In this document: one piece after another, positions 7,720 through 16,347 of the stretch
How the letters are laid out: each line of letters opens with the position of its first letter
Numbering within the stretch: the stretch's first letter is position 1
Source of the DNA: Thermoanaerobaculum aquaticum
GTDB lineage: Bacteria > Acidobacteriota > Thermoanaerobaculia > Thermoanaerobaculales > Thermoanaerobaculaceae
Assembly: GCF_000687145.1 (NCBI RefSeq)
Contig: NZ_JMFG01000008.1
Span: 64,878-128,877, forward strand
Direction of reading: 5' to 3'
DNA: 64,000 bases
Program-made: the position numbers and the translations under genes
Notes under the pieces: model-generated
Database searches by the model: none
Seen by the model: only the letters and a program-made list of their open reading frames with translations
Told to the model about the DNA's origin: nothing

Positions 7720-8997
7720 ATGCGCCAGCAAACACGCCCAGCAGTTTCCGGCCCGCCTTCGCCGAAATCCCTGTTCCGCCGCGTGGCGAAAACCCTTTCG
7801 GCCATCGAGCAGGGGGAAACGCCCCTTGCGACCATCAGGGCTGCTGCTGACCACATGATCCGCCATTTCCACAACGAACTGGGGTTAGTGGGGGGCCGCG
7901 TCTACCGCCTGGAGGGCGTCAACTATGAGCTGGTGGAGACCTTTGGGCAAACGCCCAGCGCTCCCGTGGGCGCCCGCGTGCCCATCTCCTACCCGCCCAT
8001 CCAGGAGCTTTTGGAGCGAGGCCTGGTGGTCATGGACCGCAACGCCCCGGGCCTCGATCCGGCATTGGAGGACGCCCTGGGCACCGGTGAGCGCTTTGCC
8101 GCCATTGCCCTGAGCGACGGCGAGTACATCATTTCCTTCGATGTCACCCCCGGCCGGGGCAGCGACGAGGAGCTAGCCGCCTCGCTCAACATCGTCAGGC
8201 TGGCGTTGAGCCAAAAGCTACGCCAGGAACGCTTCGACGAGATCCTGCAGGATGCCCTCCGCATTCAGAACTCCATCCTGCCGAAGAGGGTTCCCGAATA
8301 TCCGGGGTTTGATTTGGCCGGCGATTCCCGCCCGGCCGAAGTGGTAGGCGGCGATTTTTACGACTTCATCCCCGTTTCCCCGGAAATCTTCGACTTGGCC
8401 ATTGCTGACGCTTCCGGCCACGGTTTGCCCGCAGCGTTGCAGGTTCGCGACGTGTACGTGGGCTTGCGCATGGGCCTGGCCAGGGATTTCAAGATCGTGC
8501 GCACCGTGGAGCGCCTGGCCACCATCATCAACCGCTCCAAGCTCACCTCAAAGTTTGTTTCGCTGTTCGTGGGTGAGCTGGAGTCCAACGGCAATTTGGT
8601 TTATGTGAACGCCGGTCACGTGCCGCCTTTCGTCCTCAAGAAAGACGGCAAGCTGCTCTTCCTGCGGGAAGGTGGCATGGTGCTTGGCCCATCCGACAAA
8701 GCCACCTACGTCCGGGGTTTCGTGCGACTAGAACCCGGCGATGTGCTGGTGATGTACACCGACGGCATCACCGAATGCCTCCACCACCGCACCGGCGAGG
8801 AGTTTGGGGTCGAACGCCTGGTCCGCCTGGTGCGCCGCCACCGCCACGCGCCCGCCAGCCACATTGTGAAGCTGATCTTCGATGCCACCGCCAGCTTCTC
8901 CGGCCAACCCACCCCCAGCGATGACCAGACGGTGGTGGTGGTGAAACGCACCTCCAACGCCGAGCCCTCGCCCGAAGCCAGGTATACTGCCCGCTGA
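7720..8997 (+). CDS. RsbU/SpoIIE-type PP2C phosphatase with N-terminal sensory region
   Basis: A 425-residue protein. The C-terminal half is a PP2C-like SpoIIE phosphatase domain: VVGGDFYDF (near 208), IADASGHGLPAAL (near 228), NAGHVPP (near 298), YTDGITE (near 345) and DDQTVVVV near the end supply the metal-binding aspartates. The first 160 residues look like a GAF-type sensory domain joined by a helix (RQERFDEILQDALRIQ). Such enzymes dephosphorylate anti-sigma-antagonist proteins in partner-switching pathways, but no STAS protein or anti-sigma kinase is nearby. An AAAGGAG Shine-Dalgarno precedes the ATG by 8 nt. The stop overlaps the next start by one base. Confidence 0.87.
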   Translation: MRQQTRPAVSGPPSPKSLFRRVAKTLSAIEQGETPLATIRAAADHMIRHFHNELGLVGGRVYRLEGVNYELVETFGQTPSAPVGARVPISYPPIQELLERGLVVMDRNAPGLDPALEDALGTGERFAAIALSDGEYIISFDVTPGRGSDEELAASLNIVRLALSQKLRQERFDEILQDALRIQNSILPKRVPEYPGFDLAGDSRPAEVVGGDFYDFIPVSPEIFDLAIADASGHGLPAALQVRDVYVGLRMGLARDFKIVRTVERLATIINRSKLTSKFVSLFVGELESNGNLVYVNAGHVPPFVLKKDGKLLFLREGGMVLGPSDKATYVRGFVRLEPGDVLVMYTDGITECLHHRTGEEFGVERLVRLVRRHRHAPASHIVKLIFDATASFSGQPTPSDDQTVVVVKRTSNAEPSPEARYTAR

Positions 8998-9689
8998 TGA
9001 TTGCACTTACCGCCGAGCACTTCTTCGATCTTTCTGGCTTTTCCCACCGCGGGTTGTTCCCAGATAACGAGCCCGTCTGGACAGCGCTGGCCAGCGGCCT
9101 TGCGCGTTATTTGGAAAGCTGGAGCTGTTGGGAAATCCGCTCCCCGCTCCCCGAGGGGGTGCACCTGCTTTCCGGCCCGGTGTTCATAGCCGAGGACGTG
9201 GAGATCGAGCCGGGGGTGGTCATCCGCGGGCCGGTGCTCTTGGACCGCGGGTGCCGGGTGCGCACCGGCGCTTACCTGCGGGGGCCGGTGTTGTGCGGCG
9301 AAGGCGCGGTGGTGGGAGCCCACTCCGAGCTTAAGAACGCCATCCTCTTGCCGCAAGCCCACGCGCCGCACCAAAACTACGTGGGGGATTCCATCCTCGG
9401 ACGGGGCGTTAACCTCGGTGCGGGAACCATCCTCTCCAACGTTAAAAACGTGGGCGGCGAAATCACGATTCCGGTGGGCGAAGAAAAGGTCCGCACCGGC
9501 CTGCGAAAGCTGGGCGCGATCCTCGGTGATGGGTGTAAGACGGGATGCAACACCGTCACCAACCCGGGGGTGCTCATGGGCCCCGGCTGCGTCACCTACC
9601 CCAACGCCACCCTTCGCTCAGGCTATTACCCGCCCAGAACCGTGGTGAAGGTTCGCCAGGTCCAGCAGCTGCTCAGGCTCGACAGCTAG
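8997..9689 (+). CDS. Left-handed beta-helix (hexapeptide-repeat) nucleotidyltransferase-like protein
   Basis: A 230-residue protein with hexapeptide repeats from about residue 55 to 150 (FIAEDVEIEPGVVIRGPVLLDRGCRVRTGAYLR broken into turns) and again near 185-205. It resembles the acyltransferase half of GlmU and UDP-N-acetylglucosamine pyrophosphorylase-related proteins; SELKNAILLPQAHAPHQNYVGDS is the GlmU-like segment containing the H-x-YVGDS loop. There is no N-terminal nucleotidyltransferase domain, so it may only acetylate or bind a sugar nucleotide. The ATG overlaps the phosphatase stop (TGATG), indicating translational coupling, and a TATACT at 8983-8988 ends 8 nt before it and could give a separate short-leader transcript. 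Confidence 0.7.
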   Translation: MIALTAEHFFDLSGFSHRGLFPDNEPVWTALASGLARYLESWSCWEIRSPLPEGVHLLSGPVFIAEDVEIEPGVVIRGPVLLDRGCRVRTGAYLRGPVLCGEGAVVGAHSELKNAILLPQAHAPHQNYVGDSILGRGVNLGAGTILSNVKNVGGEITIPVGEEKVRTGLRKLGAILGDGCKTGCNTVTNPGVLMGPGCVTYPNATLRSGYYPPRTVVKVRQVQQLLRLDS

Positions 9690-9692
9690 CAC

Positions 9693-9709
9693 TTGGCACG
9701 GGTATTGCA
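9693..9709 (+). promoter_or_regulatory. Sigma-54 (RpoN) promoter
   Basis: TTGGCACGGGTATTGCA matches the sigma-54 consensus (YTGGCACG, four bases, TTGCW) at every defined position, with GG at 9695-9696 and GC at 9707-9708 exactly 12 bp apart. The predicted start is near 9720, leaving a short leader with GGAGGGAGG before the ATG at 9737. The consensus is established knowledge; use in this host is inferred. Confidence 0.8.
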
Positions 9710-9736
9710 TGTGCGTGAAGGCGGAGGGAGGTAGCC

Positions 9737-11713
9737 ATGAGCACCCGCAGCCACTGGCAGCTTAAAGCCGCAAGCTTCTTGATGGTGGCTATGGTGTCCT
9801 GGGCGCAAGAGGGCGCGGATGAACTGACCTCTCTAAGCTACATCTCGTACCTTGAACGGTACGCCACCCTCAAACCCGCCACCCAAGGGGAAACCCTGGA
9901 TGCGGTGGTGAACATGCCGGTGCTCCCCGGGGACCGGGTGGAAACCGCCCGCGGCGCGCGCCTGGAAATTCAACTTTCCGACGGCTCCACGGTTTGGCTC
10001 GACCAGTTCACCACCGTGGACTTTGACAGCATCGCCAAAAGCCGCGGTTATTCGGCCCCGCGCACGGCCCTCTACCTGGCCGCCGGTGGGATTGCCGTGG
10101 AGGTAGCCGCGGAAGCCGCATCGGTACGGGTGGACTCTCCCGCCGGCACCGTTTACCTTGCCCGGGGCGGCCTGTACCGCCTGCAGCTGGATGGGGACCA
10201 GCTCAAGGTGGCTGCCCACCGGGGTTCCGCAGAGCTCCCGGCAGGGATGGGCTCGGTCTTGCTACGGGCAGGTTTTGCCGCCTGGGTTGCCGACAACGAG
10301 GAGCTCCAGCGGGTGGAATGGAGCGGCGATAGCGACGATTTCTGGCAGTGGGTCTTGGAGCGCCGCATGCCCCCCAGCCAATCCCCCACAACCCGCTACG
10401 TGCAGGGGGCTCCGCGGGCCTACGTCCTGGACACCTACGGAGAATGGGTGTACTTGACCGACCTCTCGGCCTGGGGTTGGCGGCCGCGGGTGAGCGTCAC
10501 CTGGGTTCCTTACTCCTACGGCCGTTGGTACTGGACGCCCGCGGGCTGGTGTTGGGTTTCCTACGAACCGTGGGGCTGGTACCCCTACCACTACGGCTCC
10601 TGGTACTTTTCCGTAAGCTTCGGCTGGGTTTGGTTTTACGACCCAGTTTGGGCCCCGGCGTGGGTTCACTGGGTTTACACCCCCGGGTATGTGGGCTGGT
10701 GCCCCCGGGGGTATTACGACTGGTGGTGGTGGAAACAAGGGCATCATCACTACGATCGGCCGCACCGGTGGTCGGAAGTGAGCTTCGATTTTTCAGGACG
10801 GGTTCGCCTAGGGCACATTGATCACCGGCCCTGGACCTTCGTCCCCGAGGATCGCTTTACCTCATCCCATATTGAGCGGGTTCGGCTGGATCCCGGCCGG
10901 ATCATCCGCTCCATCGGCGACCGCGAAGCCATCGTGCGCTCGGGGCCTCTGGTGGGACCCGCACCGCGAGACCTTGGGCGACCGGCGGAGCTCCGCGAGC
11001 TGTTCCGCGACCAGGCACCCCGGGAGGTTACAAACTACCTCCGGCGTGAGACGCGTGGTCCAGCGGATAACGACGTGTCCCCCCTGCCGTTAACGCGCAC
11101 CTCAGAAGCGGTGCGTTTGGCCAGGCCTTTCCCCGTCCGCCCCTCCGACGGAGGGGATGAAGCGCGCCCACGGACCGAGCCTTCTTTCTCCCGCGGACGT
11201 CAACCCGGCGCTGATACCTCCAGGCCCTCCGGAAGGGAGCCGGACGTCACCCGGTTGCCGGACCGACGCCGGGAGCCGGAAAGGGTGGAGCAACCGGAGC
11301 GCACCTCTCGTCCCCCATCCTCCTGGCAGCCGCGGGTGCCTCGCCCCGAAGCCCCAGAGGTTCCCAGGGCTCCAAGCCGGCGGGAAAACCTCGTGCCTCG
11401 CCCCTCGCCCGATTCCTCCGAGTCCTGGCGGTGGGAACAACCCCGCTTCTCTGCCCCGGATCGCTCCGCACCGCCAGCTTCCCCCCAGCCGCGCCAGATC
11501 ATCCCCAGGGAAAGCCCTCGCCTGCGGGAAATCCCCGCCGAACCCGCCCCCAGGACCCGCTCCAGCTTCCCCTCCAGCCCGCCTTCAGGGGTGAGCAGAC
11601 CACAATCCCCGCCGCGAGAGAACATAGCGCCACGCAGCCCCGCAAGCAGCGCCCCGCGCTCGGAAGGCCAGGCGCCCCGCGGAAGACCCCACGCCGATCG
11701 TCCCCGGCATTGA
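9737..11713 (+). CDS. Exported FecR/DUF6600 protein with Trp/Tyr-rich domain and Pro/Arg-rich tail
   Basis: A 658-residue exported protein. A signal peptide (SFLMVAMVSWAQ) is followed by a FecR-like beta domain at about 45-200 (LPGDRVETARGARLEIQLSD). Residues 232-345 form an extraordinary aromatic segment with repeated W-x-Y, GW and EPWGWYPYHYGSW elements, matching the DUF6600 family as I remember it. The final 220 residues are low complexity, rich in Pro, Arg and Ser, probably disordered and strongly basic. The function is unknown; a surface or envelope structural role is inference. It is preceded by a consensus sigma-54 promoter and a strong GGAGGGAGG site, so expression is probably tied to an RpoN activator signal. 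Confidence 0.8.
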   Translation: MSTRSHWQLKAASFLMVAMVSWAQEGADELTSLSYISYLERYATLKPATQGETLDAVVNMPVLPGDRVETARGARLEIQLSDGSTVWLDQFTTVDFDSIAKSRGYSAPRTALYLAAGGIAVEVAAEAASVRVDSPAGTVYLARGGLYRLQLDGDQLKVAAHRGSAELPAGMGSVLLRAGFAAWVADNEELQRVEWSGDSDDFWQWVLERRMPPSQSPTTRYVQGAPRAYVLDTYGEWVYLTDLSAWGWRPRVSVTWVPYSYGRWYWTPAGWCWVSYEPWGWYPYHYGSWYFSVSFGWVWFYDPVWAPAWVHWVYTPGYVGWCPRGYYDWWWWKQGHHHYDRPHRWSEVSFDFSGRVRLGHIDHRPWTFVPEDRFTSSHIERVRLDPGRIIRSIGDREAIVRSGPLVGPAPRDLGRPAELRELFRDQAPREVTNYLRRETRGPADNDVSPLPLTRTSEAVRLARPFPVRPSDGGDEARPRTEPSFSRGRQPGADTSRPSGREPDVTRLPDRRREPERVEQPERTSRPPSSWQPRVPRPEAPEVPRAPSRRENLVPRPSPDSSESWRWEQPRFSAPDRSAPPASPQPRQIIPRESPRLREIPAEPAPRTRSSFPSSPPSGVSRPQSPPRENIAPRSPASSAPRSEGQAPRGRPHADRPRH

Positions 11714-11831
11714 TTCGAGGTTGCCCCCAGCGGGAAGAGACGTAGTTTCGCGCACAGCCCTTCGCGTCCGTTGCTCAGGGGCAAGGGCAGACAGCGGCCA
11801 AGCGTCGCGGGGTTAAACCGTTCCGCGAAGC

Positions 11832-11861
11832 TTGGCAAGGCCTTCTTCAGTTTGCTATACA
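11832..11861 (+). promoter_or_regulatory. Promoter of the GT-C-like gene, leaderless type
   Basis: TTGGCA (11832-11837), an 18-bp spacer and TATACA (11856-11861) end 6 nt before the ATG at 11868. The geometry is the same as for the kinase promoter at 1029. No Shine-Dalgarno is present. Confidence 0.6.
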
Positions 11862-11867
11862 GTGCCT

Positions 11868-13379
11868 ATGAGGTTTTGCTCAAAGTATTTTTGGGTACTC
11901 ATCTCCCCAACCTTAATTTTTTTACTGTTTGCCCGGGTCTTTTCGTTTTCCCTCATGGGGGACGATTTCCAGCTTCTCCAGCATGTTCACCAGGCACTCC
12001 ATCAACCTCGCTTGCTGGTAAGTGACTTCGACACGTCTTACCGCCCCACCACAATTTGGACGTTGGCCCTGGACCGTCTTCTTTGGGATCGCTGGGCAGG
12101 GGGCTTTCACCTGCAGAGTGTGCTGCTGCACAGTATTGTGGCGTGTGCGTTGGTTCTGGTTGGTGCGAAACTAGGATTGTCCAAACCCGTTTCCCTTGCC
12201 CTTGGCCTGCTTTGGGGCTTATCGCCGTTTGCGTCCGAAACAGCTACGCTGGTTTCCAGCCGTTTCGATGATCTTCTCCTTTTGTGCTGGTTTTGCCTAG
12301 TTTTGGCCTGGCCGCGCCCGGGGATGCGCAGCCACCCATGGCTTCTGGCTCTGCTAACGGTGCTGGCCATGCTCAGCAAGGAAACGTGGGTGGTGACCCC
12401 GGTTCTCGTTTTCGCGCTGGCCTGGGGGTTTGCCCGGGATTCGCTGGCCGCAAGCTTCAAAAAAGCCCTGGTCTTTTTCGCCGGGGCTTTGCTGTACGTT
12501 GGGATTTATTTCCTCTGCTTTCCGGGAGACAAGAACTACTTCCGCTACGACCTCCGGGTGCTGGCCAAGGTGCCCCACAGCTTGGCCTCCTTTTTGCACC
12601 TGGAACAACCGGTGCCTCTGGAGTTTCCGTTCACGCTTCGTGGGGGCCTGGCCACTGTGGTGGTGCTTTTGTTGGTGGTTTTAGCGGTGAAAACCCGTCA
12701 TCCGGCAGGGATTTTCGGTGCCAGCTTGCTTTTTGCGCCCATGCTTCCCACCCTGCTCGTGCCCTACCAGCCCTCCCGCTACTTGGTTGCCCCGTACGCT
12801 GGCTTTCTTCTCCTGATTTTGGCGAGCCTTGCCGTCTTCTTCCAGAAGTTGGGAGAACGCAGCCGCCGGATTGCCAGCGTGGCAGCAGGCTTCGTGGGTT
12901 TTCTGGTGCTCCTCGCCCACGTTTTTACCGTGCGGGCGGACCTACGGGATTGGGCCCGCGTTTCCGACGCCCATGCCCGGCTCGTAAGACAGGCCGAGGC
13001 GGTTGCCGGTGAGTTTCCCCTGGATCGCCCGGTGGCGGTGGTCCGCGCCGACGGCACCAACGTGCTCCGGGATATTGCCCTTTCGGTGGAAGGGTGGCCC
13101 AAGCTCTTTTACGTTCGCGGCAGCGATCCGGCCGGGCTCATTGACGCCGCCGCGCTCTTCGAGTGGGTGCTCCACCGGGAAGACCTGCAAGTCAGGCCTG
13201 TTCCGGAGTCACCGGGATCCCTGAACCGCCGGGGAGCGGTGCTGCTTTACACCCGCGACGGGTTTCGGTGGGTGAGCAGGGACGAACCCAACCTCCGGGT
13301 GGCGGTGGAAGCCTGGCGCGGGCGTGGCTTTCCGGTGCGGGTCATCGAGGTGCGCCCACTCCCCCGGTTAACCCTCTAA
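11868..13379 (+). CDS. Polytopic membrane protein resembling GT-C glycosyltransferases
   Basis: A 503-residue protein with roughly ten hydrophobic helices in the first 365 residues and a soluble C-terminal domain of about 140 residues. The first loop has an acidic GDDFQLL followed by SYRPTTIWTLALDRLLW, the arrangement seen in GT-C enzymes that use lipid-linked sugar donors, where the acidic pair is catalytic. I cannot assign donor or acceptor. ATG 11868 is chosen because the promoter -10 ends 6 nt before it; the longer frame opens with TTG inside the -35 box. It converges on asnB with a 4-nt overlap. Confidence 0.65.
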   Translation: MRFCSKYFWVLISPTLIFLLFARVFSFSLMGDDFQLLQHVHQALHQPRLLVSDFDTSYRPTTIWTLALDRLLWDRWAGGFHLQSVLLHSIVACALVLVGAKLGLSKPVSLALGLLWGLSPFASETATLVSSRFDDLLLLCWFCLVLAWPRPGMRSHPWLLALLTVLAMLSKETWVVTPVLVFALAWGFARDSLAASFKKALVFFAGALLYVGIYFLCFPGDKNYFRYDLRVLAKVPHSLASFLHLEQPVPLEFPFTLRGGLATVVVLLLVVLAVKTRHPAGIFGASLLFAPMLPTLLVPYQPSRYLVAPYAGFLLLILASLAVFFQKLGERSRRIASVAAGFVGFLVLLAHVFTVRADLRDWARVSDAHARLVRQAEAVAGEFPLDRPVAVVRADGTNVLRDIALSVEGWPKLFYVRGSDPAGLIDAAALFEWVLHREDLQVRPVPESPGSLNRRGAVLLYTRDGFRWVSRDEPNLRVAVEAWRGRGFPVRVIEVRPLPRLTL

Positions 13380-15199
13380 CCCCACCGGGAAAGCCAGTGC
13401 TCCAGGGTGAGGAGCGTAAACACCGCCCGGGCGTGGCGTGGGGGATCGGCTACAGCTAATTTGCTAAGGGTTTTGGCCAAAGGCCCCATACGCAAGAAAC
13501 CACGCAGGGAGCACCGCGGATCGTGTAACACCCGTTGCACTTCCCCGACCCAGGGTCCAGCCAGCCACTGGCGAAGCGGCGGCTCAAACCCCCTCTTGGG
13601 ACCCCGTCGTACCTCCGTGGGAAGAAGCCCGCGGGTAGCCCGGCGCAGCAAGCGCTTGGTGCGGAAGGGCGATAGCAAGAGCTTGGGGGGAACGGTGAGC
13701 AAGAAGCGCACCACCTCCTGATCCAGGAAAGGCGACCGCGCCTCCAGGGAACAGGCCATGGTGGCGCGGTCCATTTTTACCAGCAAATCTCCAGGCAAAA
13801 AGAAGAAAAGCTCAAGGGCACGCAAGCGGTTGACCGCTGAATCTTCCGGCGCCTGCGCCAGAACCCGGTGGAAAGAAGCCAAATTCGGCTCCCGACCCAA
13901 AAACGATGCCACTTCCCCGGGTGTAAACTTCACCGGCCCCCAAGCCAAATACCCCCCGGTGGGATCTCTCAGCCCCTCACGAAACCGCCGGGATAGCCAC
14001 GGCTTGCCAGAAACCAGCCCCAAAGCGGCCAGTCCCGCCGCCAACGCCCACCGGGTCGGCAGCCTTTCCGCCGCAGCTGCCAGGAGGAAGCGGCGATAGC
14101 CAGCTAAAAGCTCGTCTCCGCCGTCCCCGTTGAGCACCACTTTCACCGCGGCCGAGGCGGCTTGCGCCACAAAATAGGTGGGGACCACCGAGGGGTCGGC
14201 CAAAGGCTCATCAAAGACCTCCGCCAGTTTGGGGAGAAGCTCAGGGCTCGGCGCCCCCTCCCCGGGAAGCACGTCCAGAGGCAAACCCAGGCTTGCCGCG
14301 GTGGCCAAGGCCCGGTGCTTTTCACCGGCATCACCTAAATCCACGAACAAAAGCTTGGGCTCCTCCCCAAGCCGCCGGGCAAGCGCCGCAATGCTCGCGG
14401 AATCCAAACCACCCGACAAGAACACCGCCACCGGCACATCGGCGCGCAACCGCAACGCGGTCGCCTCGGCCAAAAGCTCCACCAAGCGCTGAGCTGCGTC
14501 TTCCTCGCTGAGCGTGGGATCCGGGGAAAACTCAAAGGTGGAGTAACAGCCGCTACGGATTTCTCCGGTGGGAATGTCCAGTTCCAGCCAATGCCCGGGC
14601 GGGAGCTTTTCCACCCCCCGCACAAAGCAGCTCCCCTCGGGGACAAAGCCGAAAGTTAAAAACGCCTCCAGGGCCGGAGGGTCCACCACCCAGGATTGGG
14701 CAAAGGGCCGGAGCGCCTTTAGCTCGGAAGCAAAAAAGAGCCCCCCGTGGGAGCGCATCCAGTACAGCGGCTTTTTGCCCAATCGGTCCCGGGCCAAAAA
14801 GAGCTTTTGCGTACGCTCATCCACAACCGCCAGGGCGAACATCCCCCGAAGGTGCGAGAGCAGAGCCTTCCCGTGCTCCTCCCAAAGGTGGGCCAAAAGC
14901 TCGGTGTCCCCCGAGGAGCGGAGGCGGTGCCCATGGCCCCGCAGCTCCTCCTGCAGCTCCCGGTAGTTGTAAATCTCGCCGTTGAGCACCACATGAATGG
15001 TGCCGCTCTCGTTCCTCACCGGTTGGTCCCCGGCCACCAAATCCACGATGGCCAGGCGACAAGCCCCAATCCCCCATCCCGGGCCTGACACAAAGCCGGT
15101 GGCATCGGGACCCCGATGGCGCAAAAGGGCGAGGGCCCTCTCCGCATCCCGGGAGGAGCACACCACTCGGCTGCCGGCGTAGCCAAAGATCCCGCACAT
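13376..15199 (-). CDS. asnB: Asparagine synthetase (glutamine-hydrolysing)
   Basis: A 607-residue class II amidotransferase. The N-terminal nucleophile Cys2 is in MCGIFGYAG, and the glutaminase domain continues through the conserved NGEIYNYRELQ and SSGDTELLAHLWEEHG segments. The ATP-pyrophosphatase loop SGGLDSASIAALA lies near residue 260, followed by GDGGDELLAGYRRF near 350 and SPFLDQEVVRF near 490. It converts aspartate to asparagine with glutamine and ATP. AsnB paralogues of this length also occur in surface polysaccharide clusters, where they amidate sugars or peptides; the convergent GT-C-like gene makes that possible. It is divergent from the aminotransferase-like gene. Confidence 0.9.
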   Translation of the reverse strand: MCGIFGYAGSRVVCSSRDAERALALLRHRGPDATGFVSGPGWGIGACRLAIVDLVAGDQPVRNESGTIHVVLNGEIYNYRELQEELRGHGHRLRSSGDTELLAHLWEEHGKALLSHLRGMFALAVVDERTQKLFLARDRLGKKPLYWMRSHGGLFFASELKALRPFAQSWVVDPPALEAFLTFGFVPEGSCFVRGVEKLPPGHWLELDIPTGEIRSGCYSTFEFSPDPTLSEEDAAQRLVELLAEATALRLRADVPVAVFLSGGLDSASIAALARRLGEEPKLLFVDLGDAGEKHRALATAASLGLPLDVLPGEGAPSPELLPKLAEVFDEPLADPSVVPTYFVAQAASAAVKVVLNGDGGDELLAGYRRFLLAAAAERLPTRWALAAGLAALGLVSGKPWLSRRFREGLRDPTGGYLAWGPVKFTPGEVASFLGREPNLASFHRVLAQAPEDSAVNRLRALELFFFLPGDLLVKMDRATMACSLEARSPFLDQEVVRFLLTVPPKLLLSPFRTKRLLRRATRGLLPTEVRRGPKRGFEPPLRQWLAGPWVGEVQRVLHDPRCSLRGFLRMGPLAKTLSKLAVADPPRHARAVFTLLTLEHWLSRWG

Positions 15200-15211
15200 G
15201 GCTGACCTTGC

Positions 15212-15241
15212 ACTTTACAGTGTAAACGCCAGCCAGGACAA
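15212..15241 (-). promoter_or_regulatory. asnB promoter
   Basis: On the minus strand TTGTCC (15241-15236), an 18-bp spacer and TAAAGT (15217-15212) end 12 nt before the asnB ATG, so the leader would be only about 5 nt. Confidence 0.45.
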
Positions 15242-15246
15242 GCTTC

Positions 15247-15252
15247 TATACT
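15247..15252 (+). promoter_or_regulatory. -10 element before the class V aminotransferase-like gene
   Basis: TATACT ends 9 nt before the ATG at 15262, leaving a leader of 2-3 nt and no Shine-Dalgarno. No convincing -35 is visible. Confidence 0.4.
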
Positions 15253-15261
15253 GGCCCTGCC

Positions 15262-16347
15262 ATGGAGTTCTCCGCCATCTTTCCCATCCGCGAGCGCTGC
15301 CTTTACCTGGACCACGCCACCCTTGCCCCCCTGCCGCAGCCGGCGGTGGCCGCCGTTGGCGAAGCGCTGAGGCTCTACCAGCAGGAAGGTTTTTGGCAGT
15401 CGCGGGAGCTCAACCAGCTGGACCAAAAGGTCCGCATGCTGGTGTCGCAAATAGCAGGGTGTCAGCCCAGCGACGTGAGCCTTTTCCCCGATGCTGCCAC
15501 GGCGCTGGCGGCCCTTTTTGCCGGGCTAGACCTTCCCCCAGGCACCGAGTTTTTTCTCACCGCAGAAGATCCCGACGAGGCCCGCTCCCTGGTCCTGCTC
15601 CTTCAGCGGTTGGGACGCCCTGCCACCCTCCTGGAGCCGGCCCGATGGGCACAGCTCGCTCACATTCTCGAGGCCAGGGCACCAGAACGCGCTGTGGTTT
15701 ACCTCCCCTGGGTGGATGCTGCGGGGTGGGTGGGAGATTTTCCCGCCGTGGCCAAGGAGCTCAAGGCCCGGGGGTGCTTGGTGGTTCTGGACGGCAGCCA
15801 GGCCGTGCCCTGTCGGCCCGAAAGCTTTCCCGAACTGGAGGTGGAGGCGCTCTTGCTGCCCAGCCACACCTGGCTTTTGGGCCCGCAGGGGGCTTGCTCC
15901 TTGATCACCACGCCAGAACTGCGGGAACGCTGGCACCCCGTCTTTTCCCCCTGGCGTAAGCCTCTGGCCGAGGGCGCCAGCGACGCGGCGTGCTTTGAAG
16001 GCCAGGGTGTTTCCCCTCTTGTTTTGGCCGGCTGGGCGACAAGTTTGGAGTTGATCTTGGCCGAAGGCCTGGTGGCCGTGCGAAACCGCATCTTTGCCCA
16101 CCAGCGGACCATGACCTCCTTTCTCCTCCAGCTGGGCTGGAACGTGGCCTCTCCGGGGGCCTCACAACCAGTGGCCGGCATCGTTTTGGCCCAGCATCCG
16201 TTCTTTCCTGCCGAGGAAGTCCAGCGGCGCTTGCAAGCGCGGCACGTGCGGGTAGGCACCCTCGGTTCGTGGGTGCGCTTTTCCCCTCACTTTTACACCA
16301 CCCTCGCCGAGCTGGACGCCCTCCAGAAGATCCTGAGCTCACTCTAG
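15262..16347 (+). CDS. Class V aminotransferase-fold protein lacking the PLP lysine
   Basis: A 361-residue protein with the fold and order of SufS/NifS-type class V PLP enzymes: LYLDHATLAPLPQPA at the N-terminus, LVVLDGSQAVPCRP (cofactor-binding Asp and Gln) near 177, SHTWLLGPQG near 201, and a C-terminal VRFSPHFYTTLAELD. In the family the sequence after the Ser-His is normally Lys, which holds PLP as a Schiff base; here codon 203 is ACC, Thr. The catalytic cysteine loop of desulfurases is also not evident. It is probably not a normal transaminase or desulfurase and may bind ligand without catalysis. The reading frame is intact and has its own promoter, so it is not an obvious pseudogene. Confidence 0.8.
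   Translation: MEFSAIFPIRERCLYLDHATLAPLPQPAVAAVGEALRLYQQEGFWQSRELNQLDQKVRMLVSQIAGCQPSDVSLFPDAATALAALFAGLDLPPGTEFFLTAEDPDEARSLVLLLQRLGRPATLLEPARWAQLAHILEARAPERAVVYLPWVDAAGWVGDFPAVAKELKARGCLVVLDGSQAVPCRPESFPELEVEALLLPSHTWLLGPQGACSLITTPELRERWHPVFSPWRKPLAEGASDAACFEGQGVSPLVLAGWATSLELILAEGLVAVRNRIFAHQRTMTSFLLQLGWNVASPGASQPVAGIVLAQHPFFPAEEVQRRLQARHVRVGTLGSWVRFSPHFYTTLAELDALQKILSSL

Noticed and set aside
11832..11867. TTG start for the GT-C-like gene
   Set aside because: The TTG is the first part of the TTGGCA -35 box, and the segment up to ATG 11868 contains the -10 box.
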